Source: CBDAPU01 sp965198875 (GTDB lineage Bacteria > Pseudomonadota > Gammaproteobacteria > Eutrophobiales > Eutrophobiaceae). Taken from it: DNA of 64,000 nt. The position numbers and the translations under genes were made by a program. Below the pieces are notes generated by a model. The model had not been told where the DNA came from, searched no databases, and saw only the letters and a list, made by a program, of their open reading frames with translations. The stretch spans positions 1 through 64,000 of the forward strand of contig CBDAPU010000001.1 of the NCBI GenBank assembly GCA_965198875.1, written 5' to 3'. Position 1 is the first letter of the stretch, and the number at the start of each line of letters is the position of its first letter. This document shows positions 46,322 through 55,727 of this stretch, piece after piece.

Positions 46322-47296
46322 ATGGCTTATTACTTCGTTGCTGATATTGGCGGCACCAACGCCCGCTTTGGTTGCGTGAACCAGGCCGCACCCCACTGGT
46401 GGATAGAGCACGCCATGGCGCTGCGAAACGAGGAGTTCAACAGTGTTGATGATCTCATCCGTACCTATTTCGCCGCATTGCCCGAGATGCAGATCAAGGG
46501 CGGTTGCCTGGCCATTGCCGGGCCTGTGATCGATGATCAGATCAACATCACCAATCTGGGCTGGTCGTTTTCCATTGCCGAGTTGCAACAATGCCTGCAG
46601 CTCAGCGAGCTGGTGGTGATCAATGATTTTGTCGGCCTGGCGCATAGTCTGGCGCACCTGTCCGCTGAGGCGCTGACCGAGATCATCGCCGGCCAGGGGC
46701 GCATCGGGGCGACCCGTCTTGTGCTCGGCCCCGGCACCGGTCTTGGCGTGGCGGCCCTGCTTGGCGAGAGAAACGGGCGGCACAGCGTCATCGACACTGA
46801 GGCCGGTCACATCGGTTTTGCGCCCAGCTCCGACGTGCAGGTCGAGGTGCTGAAGGCCATGCGCCGGCAATGCGACTATGTTCCCATTGAGGATCTGATC
46901 TCCGGTACCGGCCTGCCGGATCTGTATCAGGTACTGACCAGGATTCAGGGCAAGCCGGCGGAGCGCCTGAGCGCCACGCAGATCACCGATCATGCCGCCG
47001 CCGGGAGCGAGCCGATCTGTGTCGAGGTGGTGGCGCTGTTCTGCGCCATGCTGGCCAGCTTTGCCGGTGATATGGCCCTGTGTTTTCACGCCAGCGGCGG
47101 CGTTTATCTGGGCGGCGGCCTGTTGCCCAAGCTGCCACTGCCGCTGATCGTGGACAGCTTCAAGCAACAGTTCAGCAACAAGGGGCGCATGTCACACCTG
47201 CTGGCCGAGACCCCGGTGTATTTGATCAAGCCGGGCAATGCAGCCCTGATCGGCGCATCCAGTTATTATCGGACACGGCTGTGTGCACCTGCTTGA
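46322..47296 (+). CDS. glk: Glucokinase
   Basis: Phosphorylates glucose to glucose-6-phosphate, feeding zwf. The phosphate motif is FVADIGGTNARFG at the start. LAIAGPVIDDQINITNLGWS, LVVINDFVGLAHSL, VLGPGTGLGVAAL and DTEAGHIGFAP match bacterial Glk. 324 residues, typical length. The ribosome site is weak. With zwf, pgl, edd and the regulator it forms a sugar-catabolic cluster. Confidence 0.94.
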   Translation: MAYYFVADIGGTNARFGCVNQAAPHWWIEHAMALRNEEFNSVDDLIRTYFAALPEMQIKGGCLAIAGPVIDDQINITNLGWSFSIAELQQCLQLSELVVINDFVGLAHSLAHLSAEALTEIIAGQGRIGATRLVLGPGTGLGVAALLGERNGRHSVIDTEAGHIGFAPSSDVQVEVLKAMRRQCDYVPIEDLISGTGLPDLYQVLTRIQGKPAERLSATQITDHAAAGSEPICVEVVALFCAMLASFAGDMALCFHASGGVYLGGGLLPKLPLPLIVDSFKQQFSNKGRMSHLLAETPVYLIKPGNAALIGASSYYRTRLCAPA

Positions 47297-47382
47297 CGCG
47301 CCTGTTTTACCTGTCGGCAAACACAAGCATCCTTGAGGTAATCGACTTAATCCATCCGCAAGCCACTTGAGGCAGACCATGA

Positions 47383-47729
47383 CTAAAGAGAACAACACAC
47401 ATGAACACCAAGCAGGAATATCTCAAGATTTCCCTCCTGATTGGCGATATTCAAACCCGGCACAGCGAAGGACAGATTCCTGAATTCCGAACCGATACCA
47501 TCTCGCAATAAGTCTTCCTGCCCTAAAGCCTGCGCTAAACCGGCATAGTCTTGCAGGGATTGTTCGCGCCTGTCTACAGTGACCAGAACCTCTTCAAGAA
47601 CTAAGGACGGACTACCCCCCTCCCCCCCCCCGAGGTTGGCGTTACTTCCTGGCCGACGCTATTGCCTGAAAACAACGCTGTCAATAATGCACAGGCCGCC
47701 CATTTCGTCATAGTTGCATTTGTGTTCAT
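47383..47729 (-). pseudogene. TonB-dependent receptor remnant with poly-G tract
   Basis: A start with a good GGGGGAG site gives MNTNATMTKWAACALLTALF and a signal ending SGNSVGQ. A G10-A-G6 run follows, then a stop in frame. In another frame, restored by one extra G, the DNA reads LEEVLVTVDRREQSLQDYAG, then GLNIANQEGNLEIFLLGV: the start of a TonB-receptor plug domain. It ends after about 75 residues at 47383, so the barrel is missing. A truncated outer-membrane sugar receptor is the best reading; the operator at 47816 lies upstream. Confidence 0.75.
47615..47631 (-). repeat. Poly-G tract G10-A-G6 (plus strand C6-T-C10)
   Basis: Separates signal peptide and plug domain of the receptor remnant. 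One extra G would join the two frames. Confidence 0.85.
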
Positions 47730-48089
47730 CGCTCCCCCTTGTTTGATAATTAAACATCTGTATCTCGAATGGCTGCATTTTCCAGCCATATTGCCATAGC
47801 CATCCAATCATAAAATGACAGCGTTGTCAAAAAAACTCTTGTCGGTATTGGTCGGTGGATGAAACGAACTGACGCTTGTCGCCTCTGCAATTATTGAGAG
47901 TCTTAGGCGGTTAAGTCGTTAAATTGGCTTCTTACGAAGCAGTTTGAGTAAGACAGTGATCGGGGTTTAGTGCTTTTAGTGCTTGGGGAGCCCGGTTAGC
48001 GGGCAGGCAATTTTAAGGAGCGGCAAAGCTACAACAACCTATGCCCCGTCCTCATGTATTATGTCTTATTGATGCGGGGAAACAGCCGC
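47730..48089. other. Intergenic upstream of receptor remnant
   Basis: 360 bp without a gene apart from the operator-like site at 47816. Confidence 0.35.
47816..47829 (-). promoter_or_regulatory. Candidate LacI-family operator upstream of receptor remnant
   Basis: TGACAGCGTTGTCA, a 14-bp near-perfect palindrome, 87 bp before the receptor start. Shares 13 bases with the site near glk. A weaker match (ACAACGCTGTCA, 47672-47683) lies within the signal-peptide coding region. Confidence 0.6.
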
Positions 48090-49139
48090 TTATGTCGGCG
48101 CAGATAATAACTCGGCCAGCGCGCGATCAACCGCCTCGAAGTCTTCTTTTGCCACCCCCAGCATGGCGAAGTGTCCCCATAAACTGGGAATGCTGACAAA
48201 TTCACTCTGAGGGATCATCTGTTGCTCATGCTTGCAATCTTCCGGCAGGATAAACATATCCCGTTCAAACGCAATAACATGCACCTTGGCCTGGATGGAA
48301 CCCAGCGCCGCCTTCAGATCGCCATCGGTATGCTCGCTGACATCACCAGCACGCCATTTTTTGGCCATACACAGGAGATTATTTGGGTCCATCGGCGAGA
48401 ACCACGCTTCCCAGAAGTCGGCGAGAAAATTCTCCATGGAATGAAAACCAAAACCAGCCCAGGCTTCGGTGTTGTAAAGCTCCGGGCAAACCCCCATCAT
48501 CGCAAACACATGGGCCATGCGTTTCAGGCCCTGATGCACATCCTCAGAGCTGAGGTAAGCGCCATCCGCCCAAGCCGGGTCGGAGCTTAAAGTAGCACAA
48601 AAGACATCCACATACAAGGCGCAGTGCGGAGTTGTCTTGGCAGTGCCGGCGATAGGCGCCCCACGTACTACCATATTCGGATAACGCACCAGCCATTCGT
48701 AAGTCTGTTGTGCCCCCATAGACCAGCCCGTCACCAACTGCAACTGTTTCACACCGAGGTGTTCGGTCAATAATTTATGTTGTGCGCGCACATCATCGCC
48801 TATGCTCAACACCGGAAAAGCGCCGCCCGCCTGCCCCTCGCCGCTATTATGCGGGGACGTGGAAAGCCCGCCGCCAAGCTGATTGGGAATGATAATAAAG
48901 TATTTTTCCGGATCCAGCGCTAGACCGGCACCAACGTAAGGTGCCATCGCCGCATGGGTGCCTGAGAACATGACCGGGAACAGTATGGCGTTATCCCCGG
49001 CTTCATTGAGCTTGCCAAAGGTCTTGTAAGCAAGCACAGCATTGTTTAATGCAACACCGCTATCGAGCATAAAATCGCCTAGCTCAAGGAGTGCAAAATC
49101 GCCGTGTTTCTCGGCAGTATAATAGGGGTTTTTCGACAT
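48090..49139 (-). CDS. Alpha/beta hydrolase, MetX-like
   Basis: About 349 residues, related to the homoserine acetyltransferase group of alpha/beta hydrolases. Nucleophile elbow GWSMGAQQTYEW; FIIIPNQLGGGLSTSPHNS is the oxyanion region; IPSLWGHFAML holds the catalytic His. It lacks features to prove it is MetX, and homologues are often non-biosynthetic acyltransferases or esterases. The start at 49139 has AAGG upstream. Lies downstream of, but 420 bp away from, the GST-like pair. Confidence 0.75.
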   Translation of the reverse strand: MSKNPYYTAEKHGDFALLELGDFMLDSGVALNNAVLAYKTFGKLNEAGDNAILFPVMFSGTHAAMAPYVGAGLALDPEKYFIIIPNQLGGGLSTSPHNSGEGQAGGAFPVLSIGDDVRAQHKLLTEHLGVKQLQLVTGWSMGAQQTYEWLVRYPNMVVRGAPIAGTAKTTPHCALYVDVFCATLSSDPAWADGAYLSSEDVHQGLKRMAHVFAMMGVCPELYNTEAWAGFGFHSMENFLADFWEAWFSPMDPNNLLCMAKKWRAGDVSEHTDGDLKAALGSIQAKVHVIAFERDMFILPEDCKHEQQMIPQSEFVSIPSLWGHFAMLGVAKEDFEAVDRALAELLSAPT

Positions 49140-49560
49140 GGTTAAATAACCTTCAATACGGTGTGACATAGCAGAATACGAAGGCATCAAACCATTTTCT
49201 AGCTGGTATTACTACGTATGAGTTTGATAGGGTTATGTGCGGATCAGCTCATTTGATTATCTGTGTCTTTCCAACTTTGCACATCTGTGGGATGGCCTGA
49301 CGCTATCGCCAGGGCCGCGCTCACCCGTCTCGCCTCTGCCTCTGATCATAATGGTATTGGCGACAACCCCCGGCGCAGGCTCCTCTGTACGTGCTCGCCC
49401 ACACGCAGATAAGTCAGCTTTGCCTGCGCTCTTTCTGTCGCATCGGCGGATAGGCAGGCAAAAAATGAGGGCTTCAAGCTACATGTATGGAAGAAGGCAA
49501 GCAACGGGGAACCCTGCTCCAAAATGCGCCGGGAATGGTGGGCGTTTCCTCGGGTACTGT
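49140..49560. other. Intergenic, nothing recognised
   Basis: About 420 bp with no convincing gene or structure. Confidence 0.3.
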
Positions 49561-50349
49561 TCAGAAATCCCTGATCTCCACGTGGGATAATTTTTTATTG
49601 TGTATATCCTCAACACCGGGCAGTAGCGAAGATGCGATAATATCCTGCCCGCAATTACTTTTGCGGCTTTTCATGCCCTGATACCAGCGTGTGATCTGCG
49701 TATATTGACCGACAAACGTGGCAAGCTCATCGATAACAAACAAAAAGTGCATCAACCCCAGCCAGTGCACATCGGCCAGCGAGTACTTATCCAGAATGTA
49801 ACTGTGCTCGCCAAGCTGGGTATCCAGCCTCTCAAGGGTCGGAGCCAGCGCCTCTTGCGCTTTTTTGATGGCGCTCATCTGCGGTGAGTAGGCCGATCCC
49901 CGCATCGCCCCCGTTATGTATTCCTCGATCAGGACATTGACCGGTAGCTCAGCATCACTTATAGCAACGTCTACCCAATAATCCTGCTCAGCACAGGCAT
50001 TCACATGCCTAGGTATGAGCGAGTAACCCAGGCCACGTGCATTGATGAAGGCCAGAATGCCGTTGACCCCGGCCAGATAATAATCGCCCTCTTTCAGTCC
50101 GGGCGTAGTGCCAAACCTGAACATCCGCCGGTAGGCTTTCGAGTCCTGCTCATTTTCCAGGGTATTTAACACACCGCAACGCACTTCCATGCCCTGCTCG
50201 GCGGCAACAATGAGGCATTTTAGGGTATCCGGGTCCCAGGGCGCGCCCAGTAATTGCAACATGTACTGAGTTTTTTTCATGTCCCCGGAGCTACCGTAAC
50301 CAGCACCTTCGGTGGTTTTTATGGGGGTGTATTTATCGAACAGGTCCAT
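49561..50349 (-). CDS. GST-like protein 1
   Basis: Protein of 262 residues with a glutathione S-transferase plan: an N-terminal thioredoxin-like part (YMLQLLGAPWDPDTLKCLIV, then GTTPGLKEGDYYLAGVNGIL) and a helical C-terminal part (YILDKYSLADVHWLGLMHFL). Related in layout to the next upstream gene. It lies 3 bp from it in a leftward operon that starts with a metallo-beta-lactamase protein and faces sox. May handle glutathione persulfide; inference from context. Confidence 0.7.
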   Translation of the reverse strand: MDLFDKYTPIKTTEGAGYGSSGDMKKTQYMLQLLGAPWDPDTLKCLIVAAEQGMEVRCGVLNTLENEQDSKAYRRMFRFGTTPGLKEGDYYLAGVNGILAFINARGLGYSLIPRHVNACAEQDYWVDVAISDAELPVNVLIEEYITGAMRGSAYSPQMSAIKKAQEALAPTLERLDTQLGEHSYILDKYSLADVHWLGLMHFLFVIDELATFVGQYTQITRWYQGMKSRKSNCGQDIIASSLLPGVEDIHNKKLSHVEIRDF

Positions 50350-50352
50350 CGT

Positions 50353-50982
50353 CTAGGTCGGTGCGGCAAATAGCAGGGGTAAATATCTGTTTTTCAGTTT
50401 ATCGGGCATGCTATCTTCCAGGTGCTGAAGCCAAACCGCTATGTTGGGATACTGGCCGAGATCGACATTGTTGTTTTTCAGCACGTAAATATAAGCGGCC
50501 ACATTCGGCTCCGCCAGGCTTAACTGACCGGTAATAAACCTGCTCGTAGCCAGCACACGATTGAGCTCATCCAGAATGATGATGGCCGTATCATCGCTCT
50601 TGCCATCGGCCATTTTTTGTATCGCCAGGGCCAGTTGTCTGTCAACTGCATCGATCCAGTAGTTTTGCTGACCGAGGATGCGTGCCTTTTTCGGCACCAG
50701 CGAGGCGCCGCTACCGCGAACATTCATAAAGCTCAATATGCCGCGGGAGCCAGTGATGGAGAAGTCACCCTGCACCAAAGTTGGCAATGCGCCAACGTCC
50801 GAGTCAGTATCCTGATAGGCGCGGGTATGATCCGGTCGTGCCGTGGAGGACAGACAGGATGTATTTAGCGAGAGCCCCTTTATCGCCGCCATCAACAGGC
50901 ATTTAATGGTTGACGCCTGCCCGTGAAGGCCGTGCAGCATCAGTTCTTTTTTAGCCGCTTTTTTTCTACTGAACCATCCCAT
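50353..50982 (-). CDS. GST-like protein 2
   Basis: Protein of 209 residues, a shorter relative of the downstream gene: STIKCLLMAAIKGLSLNTSC, LVQGDFSITGSRGILSFMNV, and a helical C-terminal part with FITGQLSLAEPNVAAYIYVL and YPNIAVWLQHL. No catalytic residue can be assigned. Begins with a basic MGWFSRKKAAKK stretch. Middle of the leftward operon. Confidence 0.65.
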   Translation of the reverse strand: MGWFSRKKAAKKELMLHGLHGQASTIKCLLMAAIKGLSLNTSCLSSTARPDHTRAYQDTDSDVGALPTLVQGDFSITGSRGILSFMNVRGSGASLVPKKARILGQQNYWIDAVDRQLALAIQKMADGKSDDTAIIILDELNRVLATSRFITGQLSLAEPNVAAYIYVLKNNNVDLGQYPNIAVWLQHLEDSMPDKLKNRYLPLLFAAPT

Positions 50983-50994
50983 TTTGTCGTTTCC

Positions 50995-51957
50995 CTAGAA
51001 GTCGTCACGTTCAATCTGCAAATACACCAGGCTGATATTTCGACCTAATTCCGCCTCAAAACCGTGCCAACCGGAAAAATCCTGCATCTGCGTGCGGATC
51101 GCATCTTTCATTTCAAAATCACTGAGTTCCTCATCATAAAACCGCTTAACACCATCATAGAGTGTGATCAGGTAAGACAGATACGTCCTGGGTACCGCCT
51201 CATTACCGACCGGCCCGTGACCTGGGATATAATACCGGCTTTGCGTTTTTATGATTTTCCGCAAGGTGCGGATATTGCCCATCACATCCCCATCATCCAG
51301 CCTGGGCATAAGCCCGGCAAACGCATTATCGCCGAGGAAAACCGTCTTCATCGCTGGCAACTCGATCATAATGTCTCCGGTGGTATGACTGGTTTCATAA
51401 TGATGGATTCTGAACACATGGTTACCCAGCACAATCTCATCGCCATTCTCTACCGGATGCGTCGGTGCGACAAATTCATGATCCGTAATAACATTATCGG
51501 TGAGTTGCCGCATTAACGACTGCCATTGCTCACCGGCGCCATCGGCTATCGCCTGTATCATATTCGGATGGGCATAAACAGGAATGGCCGGATACGCCTC
51601 GGTTATCGCCAGATTCCCCAGCCAATGATCGCCGTGTTCATGGGTATTGAAGAGGGCGATCACCGGCAGGGGGGTGATCCTGGCTATTCTCTCCAGCACC
51701 CTCTCACCAATGGCACGGCTACTGCCGGGATCGATCACCACCACGCCACCGTCCACCAGCACAAAGGCCGGGTTATTGATGAATCCTTTGTTTTTAACCG
51801 AGGGATTGCCTGCTGCCCCGTAAATCAAATAGACCTGCTCATTTACCTGAGTGGTCGGGATGTCCGCAAAAATATCCGTGGTACTCTGCCCCGCCAACAC
51901 CGGGGATGTGGACAATTCAGTGATGAGAAAAATGCACGCAAAGAAGACAGATTTCAT
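50995..51957 (-). CDS. Periplasmic metallo-beta-lactamase-fold hydrolase (SoxH-like)
   Basis: Protein of 320 residues with a signal peptide (FFACIFLITELSTSPVLA). Zinc ligands: NTHEHGDHWLGN, HHYETSHTTGDIMI and VFLGDNAFAG; IPGHGPVGN follows. This fold and secretion resemble SoxH, a frequent sox-cluster member of unknown reaction. First gene of the leftward operon with the two GST-like genes, divergent from soxC across 121 bp, so probably co-regulated with sox. Confidence 0.8.
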   Translation of the reverse strand: MKSVFFACIFLITELSTSPVLAGQSTTDIFADIPTTQVNEQVYLIYGAAGNPSVKNKGFINNPAFVLVDGGVVVIDPGSSRAIGERVLERIARITPLPVIALFNTHEHGDHWLGNLAITEAYPAIPVYAHPNMIQAIADGAGEQWQSLMRQLTDNVITDHEFVAPTHPVENGDEIVLGNHVFRIHHYETSHTTGDIMIELPAMKTVFLGDNAFAGLMPRLDDGDVMGNIRTLRKIIKTQSRYYIPGHGPVGNEAVPRTYLSYLITLYDGVKRFYDEELSDFEMKDAIRTQMQDFSGWHGFEAELGRNISLVYLQIERDDF

Positions 51958-52078
51958 GATGAAAAACAGAGTAAACGGATCACACTCACTGGTTTAATAC
52001 GTATTAATACTATTGAACGAGCAACAGATCTTACTATGATGAACAGTCAAAGTTTTACCTTATCTTTAGCATCTTGCA

Positions 52079-53401
52079 ATGGCAGACCCAGCCATAAAAA
52101 CAACACGGCTACTTGGCGCTCTCCAAACTGAAGCCCTGGATCTACCCAGACAGGAAAGACGTGATTTTCTTCTACAGGGTCTGAAGTTGGCCGGTGGCGG
52201 CGTGCTTGCCACTGGTGCTGTGGGCAAGTTGCAGGCCGAAGACGCCGATTTGCCGCCGAACATTCCACCCTGGACGCGTTCACTTGGTCGGGGCGTGGTG
52301 ACAGTGCCTTACGGACAACCCTCCGGGTATGAAGCCGATGTCGTGCGGCGCACCGTATCCTGGCTAACCGCATCGCCGATATCCTCGGTCAGCATGTCCC
52401 CGGTGCAGGAATTTAAAGGTATTATCACCCCCAATGGCCTGGTATTTGAGCGCTATCATGCTGGCGTACCGGAAATTAACCCGGATAAACATCGCCTCAT
52501 GATCCATGGCATGGTCAGGCGGCCGCTGATTTTAAGCATGGATGAGTTAATGCGTTTTCCTTCCGAGTCGGTGATTTATTTTCTGGAATGCCCGGCCAAT
52601 GGCGGCATGGAATGGCGCGGGGCGCAGATGGAAGCGTTGCAATTCACCCACGGCATGTTGAGTTGTTGTGAATGGACCGGCGTTAAATTATCCGTGTTGC
52701 TGGACGAAGTAGGCATGAAAAAAGATGCCGCCTGGATCCTTGCCGAAGGCGCTGATGGTGCGGCCATGACGCGCAGTATCCCGGTGGAGAAGGCCCTGGA
52801 CGACTCTCTACTGGTGTACGCACAAAACGGTGAGATGTTGCGCCCCGAGCAAGGCTACCCACTGCGGTTGTTTAACCCGGGCTGGGAAGGCAACACCAGC
52901 ATCAAGTGGTTAAGACGGCTCAAGGTTGGCGACAAACCCTGGTATCAGCGTGAGGAGACATCAAAGTATACCGATCTGATGGCGGACGGGCGCGCCAGAA
53001 AATTCAGCTTTGTGCAGGAGACCAATTCCGTCATTACCTCCCCCTGCCCGGAACATCCGATACGACATAAAGGGATCTATACGCTACAAGGTCTGGCCTG
53101 GTCCGGGCACGGCAAGATCAAACGCGTGGACGTCTCGTTCGATGGCGGGGTAAACTGGAAAGTGGCCGAGTTAGGGGGGCTGGTGTTATCCAGGGCGCTG
53201 ACCCGTTTCAGCCTGGAGTTTGACTGGCAGGGAGCCCCATTACTTCTTCAAAGCCGCGCCATGGATGAGACCGGTTATGTGCAACCTACCCTGTCCCAGC
53301 TACGCGCTATAAGGGGTGAGAATTCGATTTATCACAAAAATGCGATCCATACCTGGCAGGTCGATAGCACCGGCACTGTGAGTAATGTGCAACTGGCCTA
53401 G
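52079..53401 (+). CDS. soxC: Sulfane dehydrogenase subunit SoxC
   Basis: Molybdopterin subunit of the periplasmic sulfane dehydrogenase SoxCD, which oxidises the SoxY-bound sulfane sulfur. Tat-type leader with RRDFLLQGLKLAGGG. Sulfite-oxidase fold with the molybdenum Cys in YFLECPANGGMEWRG, then LFNPGWEGNTSIKWLRRLKV and the dimerisation domain (IKRVDVSFDGGVNW). 440 residues. No clear ribosome site at 52079. Overlaps soxD by 17 bp. Presence of SoxCD means full oxidation to sulfate without sulfur globules is possible. Confidence 0.94.
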   Translation: MADPAIKTTRLLGALQTEALDLPRQERRDFLLQGLKLAGGGVLATGAVGKLQAEDADLPPNIPPWTRSLGRGVVTVPYGQPSGYEADVVRRTVSWLTASPISSVSMSPVQEFKGIITPNGLVFERYHAGVPEINPDKHRLMIHGMVRRPLILSMDELMRFPSESVIYFLECPANGGMEWRGAQMEALQFTHGMLSCCEWTGVKLSVLLDEVGMKKDAAWILAEGADGAAMTRSIPVEKALDDSLLVYAQNGEMLRPEQGYPLRLFNPGWEGNTSIKWLRRLKVGDKPWYQREETSKYTDLMADGRARKFSFVQETNSVITSPCPEHPIRHKGIYTLQGLAWSGHGKIKRVDVSFDGGVNWKVAELGGLVLSRALTRFSLEFDWQGAPLLLQSRAMDETGYVQPTLSQLRAIRGENSIYHKNAIHTWQVDSTGTVSNVQLA

Positions 53402-54332
53402 GACAAGCATTCTCGTATTGATCGGCCTGGTGGCATTATCGTCATACACCCATGTGGCGGCAAGAGAAGCCGGATATTACGGCCTCGGCCAGATAGCCAC
53501 CGCCGAGGAAATTGCCGGCTGGGATATTGATGTGCGCCCCGATGGCCTGGGCCTGCCGCCCGGTAGCGGTAGCGTAGTGGATGGTGAGCCATTATATGAA
53601 GAGAAATGCGCTTCCTGTCATGGTTTATTTGGGGAAGGTGAAGGGCGCTGGCCGAAAATTGCCGGCGGTTATGACACCTTAACCGAAGACAGGCCGGAGA
53701 AAACCGTGGGTAGCTATTGGCCCTACGCCAGCACCCTGTGGGACTACATCCACCGCGCCATGCCGTTTACCGCCCCGCAGTCCTTGAGCGACGATGAAAC
53801 TTATGCCATCACGGCCTATGTGCTGTACTTGAATGATATTGTGGATGAGGGCTTTGTGCTGGCACAGGAGAATTTCGCCGAACTGCAAATGCCTAACAAA
53901 GACGGTTTCTTCATCGACCCAAGACCGGATATCAAAAACACACTCTGCATGGAAAACTGCAAGGATCCGAAGACGCTCAGGATAAGTTCGGCCATCAAGG
54001 GCGTCACTCCGATGCAACACCTGCAAAAAAACCAGGCAAGCCCCGTCCCGGCATCGGTTGACACGCAAGCCACAGCGCATCCGCAGGGCGAGATGATCTA
54101 CCAGATCTCTTGTGCTTTATGTCACGCCCAGGGAGTGGCCGGTGCGCCGAAGACTGGCGATAAAGCCATGTGGGAAATACGTATGGAAAAAGGAGCGGAT
54201 GTTCTGATAAAAAATGCGGTAGAAGGCTACACTGGGGATGCGGGTATTATGCCGGCCAAAGGTGGTAATAGTAGCTTGGGTGATGGGGAAGTGGCGGCGG
54301 CGGTAATGTATATGCTTGATCAGAGTCGCTGA
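53385..54332 (+). CDS. soxD: Cytochrome c subunit SoxD
   Basis: Diheme cytochrome partner of SoxC, 315 residues with a signal peptide (LVLIGLVALSSYTHVAA). Heme sites: CASCH near residue 71 and CALCH near residue 243. The first domain has the SoxD pattern (YEEKCASCHGLFGEGEGRWP, YWPYASTLWDYIHRAMPF). The second is a cytochrome c5-like domain (GEMIYQISCALCHAQGV). Electrons from SoxC pass through it to the respiratory chain. Confidence 0.93.
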   Translation: MCNWPRTSILVLIGLVALSSYTHVAAREAGYYGLGQIATAEEIAGWDIDVRPDGLGLPPGSGSVVDGEPLYEEKCASCHGLFGEGEGRWPKIAGGYDTLTEDRPEKTVGSYWPYASTLWDYIHRAMPFTAPQSLSDDETYAITAYVLYLNDIVDEGFVLAQENFAELQMPNKDGFFIDPRPDIKNTLCMENCKDPKTLRISSAIKGVTPMQHLQKNQASPVPASVDTQATAHPQGEMIYQISCALCHAQGVAGAPKTGDKAMWEIRMEKGADVLIKNAVEGYTGDAGIMPAKGGNSSLGDGEVAAAVMYMLDQSR

Positions 54333-54384
54333 AAATCAGATGGCGTGCAGTGGTATATAGTTCGGAACTAATAACGTTAAACTA

Positions 54385-54735
54385 ATGAAGAAATATATCA
54401 CCTCGGCACTTGCCTCCATGTTGTATTTGCTGGTCGTTCATGCTGTTGCGGGTGATGTCAACAACCCCCATGAAGAAGGCAAGAAAATTGCCTTTGATCG
54501 GAAGAAGGGGAATTGCCTGGCCTGCCACATCATAGAGGATGGGGAATTGCCGGGTGTATTGGGTCCGCCGTTGGTTGCGGTAAAGGCCCGATATCCAGAC
54601 AAGGCAATTTTGCGCGAGCAGATATGGGATCCCTCAAAACGCAATCCCGCCACCTCGATGCCACCCTTTGGCAAACACAGGATCCTGACTGAAGATGAAA
54701 TCGACAAAGTCGTTGAATACATCCACTCGCTATAG
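54385..54735 (+). CDS. soxX: Sulfur oxidation cytochrome SoxX
   Basis: Monoheme cytochrome of 116 residues, partner of SoxA. Signal peptide (LASMLYLLVVHAVA), heme site GNCLACHIIEDGELPG, GPPLVAVKARYPD, and the axial Met in NPATSMPPFGKHRILTEDEI. SoxXA couples thiosulfate to the Cys of SoxY. Located between soxD and soxY. Confidence 0.93.
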   Translation: MKKYITSALASMLYLLVVHAVAGDVNNPHEEGKKIAFDRKKGNCLACHIIEDGELPGVLGPPLVAVKARYPDKAILREQIWDPSKRNPATSMPPFGKHRILTEDEIDKVVEYIHSL

Positions 54736-54771
54736 CTGTGTATCGTGAACATGGTATTTTGGAGGTAGTGC

Positions 54772-55230
54772 ATGTTATATAAAAGAAGATTAATTTTGCA
54801 GCACCTGTTAAACATCACCGCCTTCTCAGGGGTGTTGGCCGCGCTCCCCGGAAGCGTGTTCGCCAGATGGTCGGAGGCGTTCAATGCCAGGACAGTGGAT
54901 GACGCCTTACTCGGTTTATATGAGAGTAGCGACTTTGCCGAAAGTGAAAACATTACTCTGAAAGTGCCGGAGATTGCCGAGAACGGCGCCGTGGTGCCAG
55001 TGACAGTGAAAACGGACATCGCCGATATCAGCCGGATCAGCATCTTTGCGGAAAAAAACCCGCAACCCCTGGCGGCGTCTTTTGTCATCCCGGAAGGTAC
55101 CGTTGCCGATGTTTCCGTGAGAATACGCCTTGGCGAGACAATGAACGTGCGGGCGGTTGCCGAGGCTAACGGCAAGCTCTACAGCGTAAATAAGGAAGTC
55201 AAAGTCACGATTGGGGGTTGCGGCGGTTAG
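54772..55230 (+). CDS. soxY: Sulfur carrier protein SoxY
   Basis: Carrier of 152 residues. The swinging-arm motif GGCGG is at the very C-terminus (EVKVTIGGCGG), whose Cys holds the sulfur chain. The N-terminus LYKRRLILQHLLNITAF is a Tat-like or Sec leader with two Arg. TVDDALLGLYESSDFAESEN is a family segment. Followed by soxZ after 17 bp. Confidence 0.95.
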   Translation: MLYKRRLILQHLLNITAFSGVLAALPGSVFARWSEAFNARTVDDALLGLYESSDFAESENITLKVPEIAENGAVVPVTVKTDIADISRISIFAEKNPQPLAASFVIPEGTVADVSVRIRLGETMNVRAVAEANGKLYSVNKEVKVTIGGCGG

Positions 55231-55247
55231 CTGGGAGGTAAAGGTAG

Positions 55248-55550
55248 ATGAAAGTTAAAGCAAAGATGAAAAAAGACAAGGTCATTGTCAAGGTGCTGGT
55301 GCAACACCCAATGGAGACGGGTTTACGCAAAGATAAAAAGACGGGTGAGATCATACCCGCCAAGTTCGTGAAAGAGCTGATCTGCACCTACAAGGATAAA
55401 ACGGTGTTCACCGCCTATTTTGGTCGCGCCGTGTCAAAAAATCCCTATGTGTCCTTCTCTTTTTCAGGCGCACAGAAAGGCGAGCCACTATCGTTAAGCT
55501 GGCTTGATAATACGGGTGAGAACAAAGCCGTTGAGACGCTGATAAAATAA
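55248..55550 (+). CDS. soxZ: SoxZ, partner of SoxY
   Basis: Protein of 100 residues that binds SoxY and is exported with it. KVLVQHPMETGLRKDKKTGE and PAKFVKELICTYKDKTVFTA are family signatures. No own signal peptide, as usual. 177 bp separate it from soxA. Confidence 0.95.
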   Translation: MKVKAKMKKDKVIVKVLVQHPMETGLRKDKKTGEIIPAKFVKELICTYKDKTVFTAYFGRAVSKNPYVSFSFSGAQKGEPLSLSWLDNTGENKAVETLIK

Positions 55551-55727
55551 CATGCAGTCTCATAAGCCGCTCAAATAAGCCAGTGATAAAACGCATCTCT
55601 GCAAGAACCTGCCTAAACAGGCCAAGCGGATAACTCAAAAAGCAAAATCCGTAAACAAACCAGCGATGAAACACCCCCTGAAAGAGCCTTTTCAATCAAG
55701 TGTGCTGGAAATCCAAGAGAGCAACCC

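Noticed and set aside
46097..47167. 356-codon minus-strand frame over glk
   Set aside because: Shadow of the glucokinase gene, which has all family motifs.
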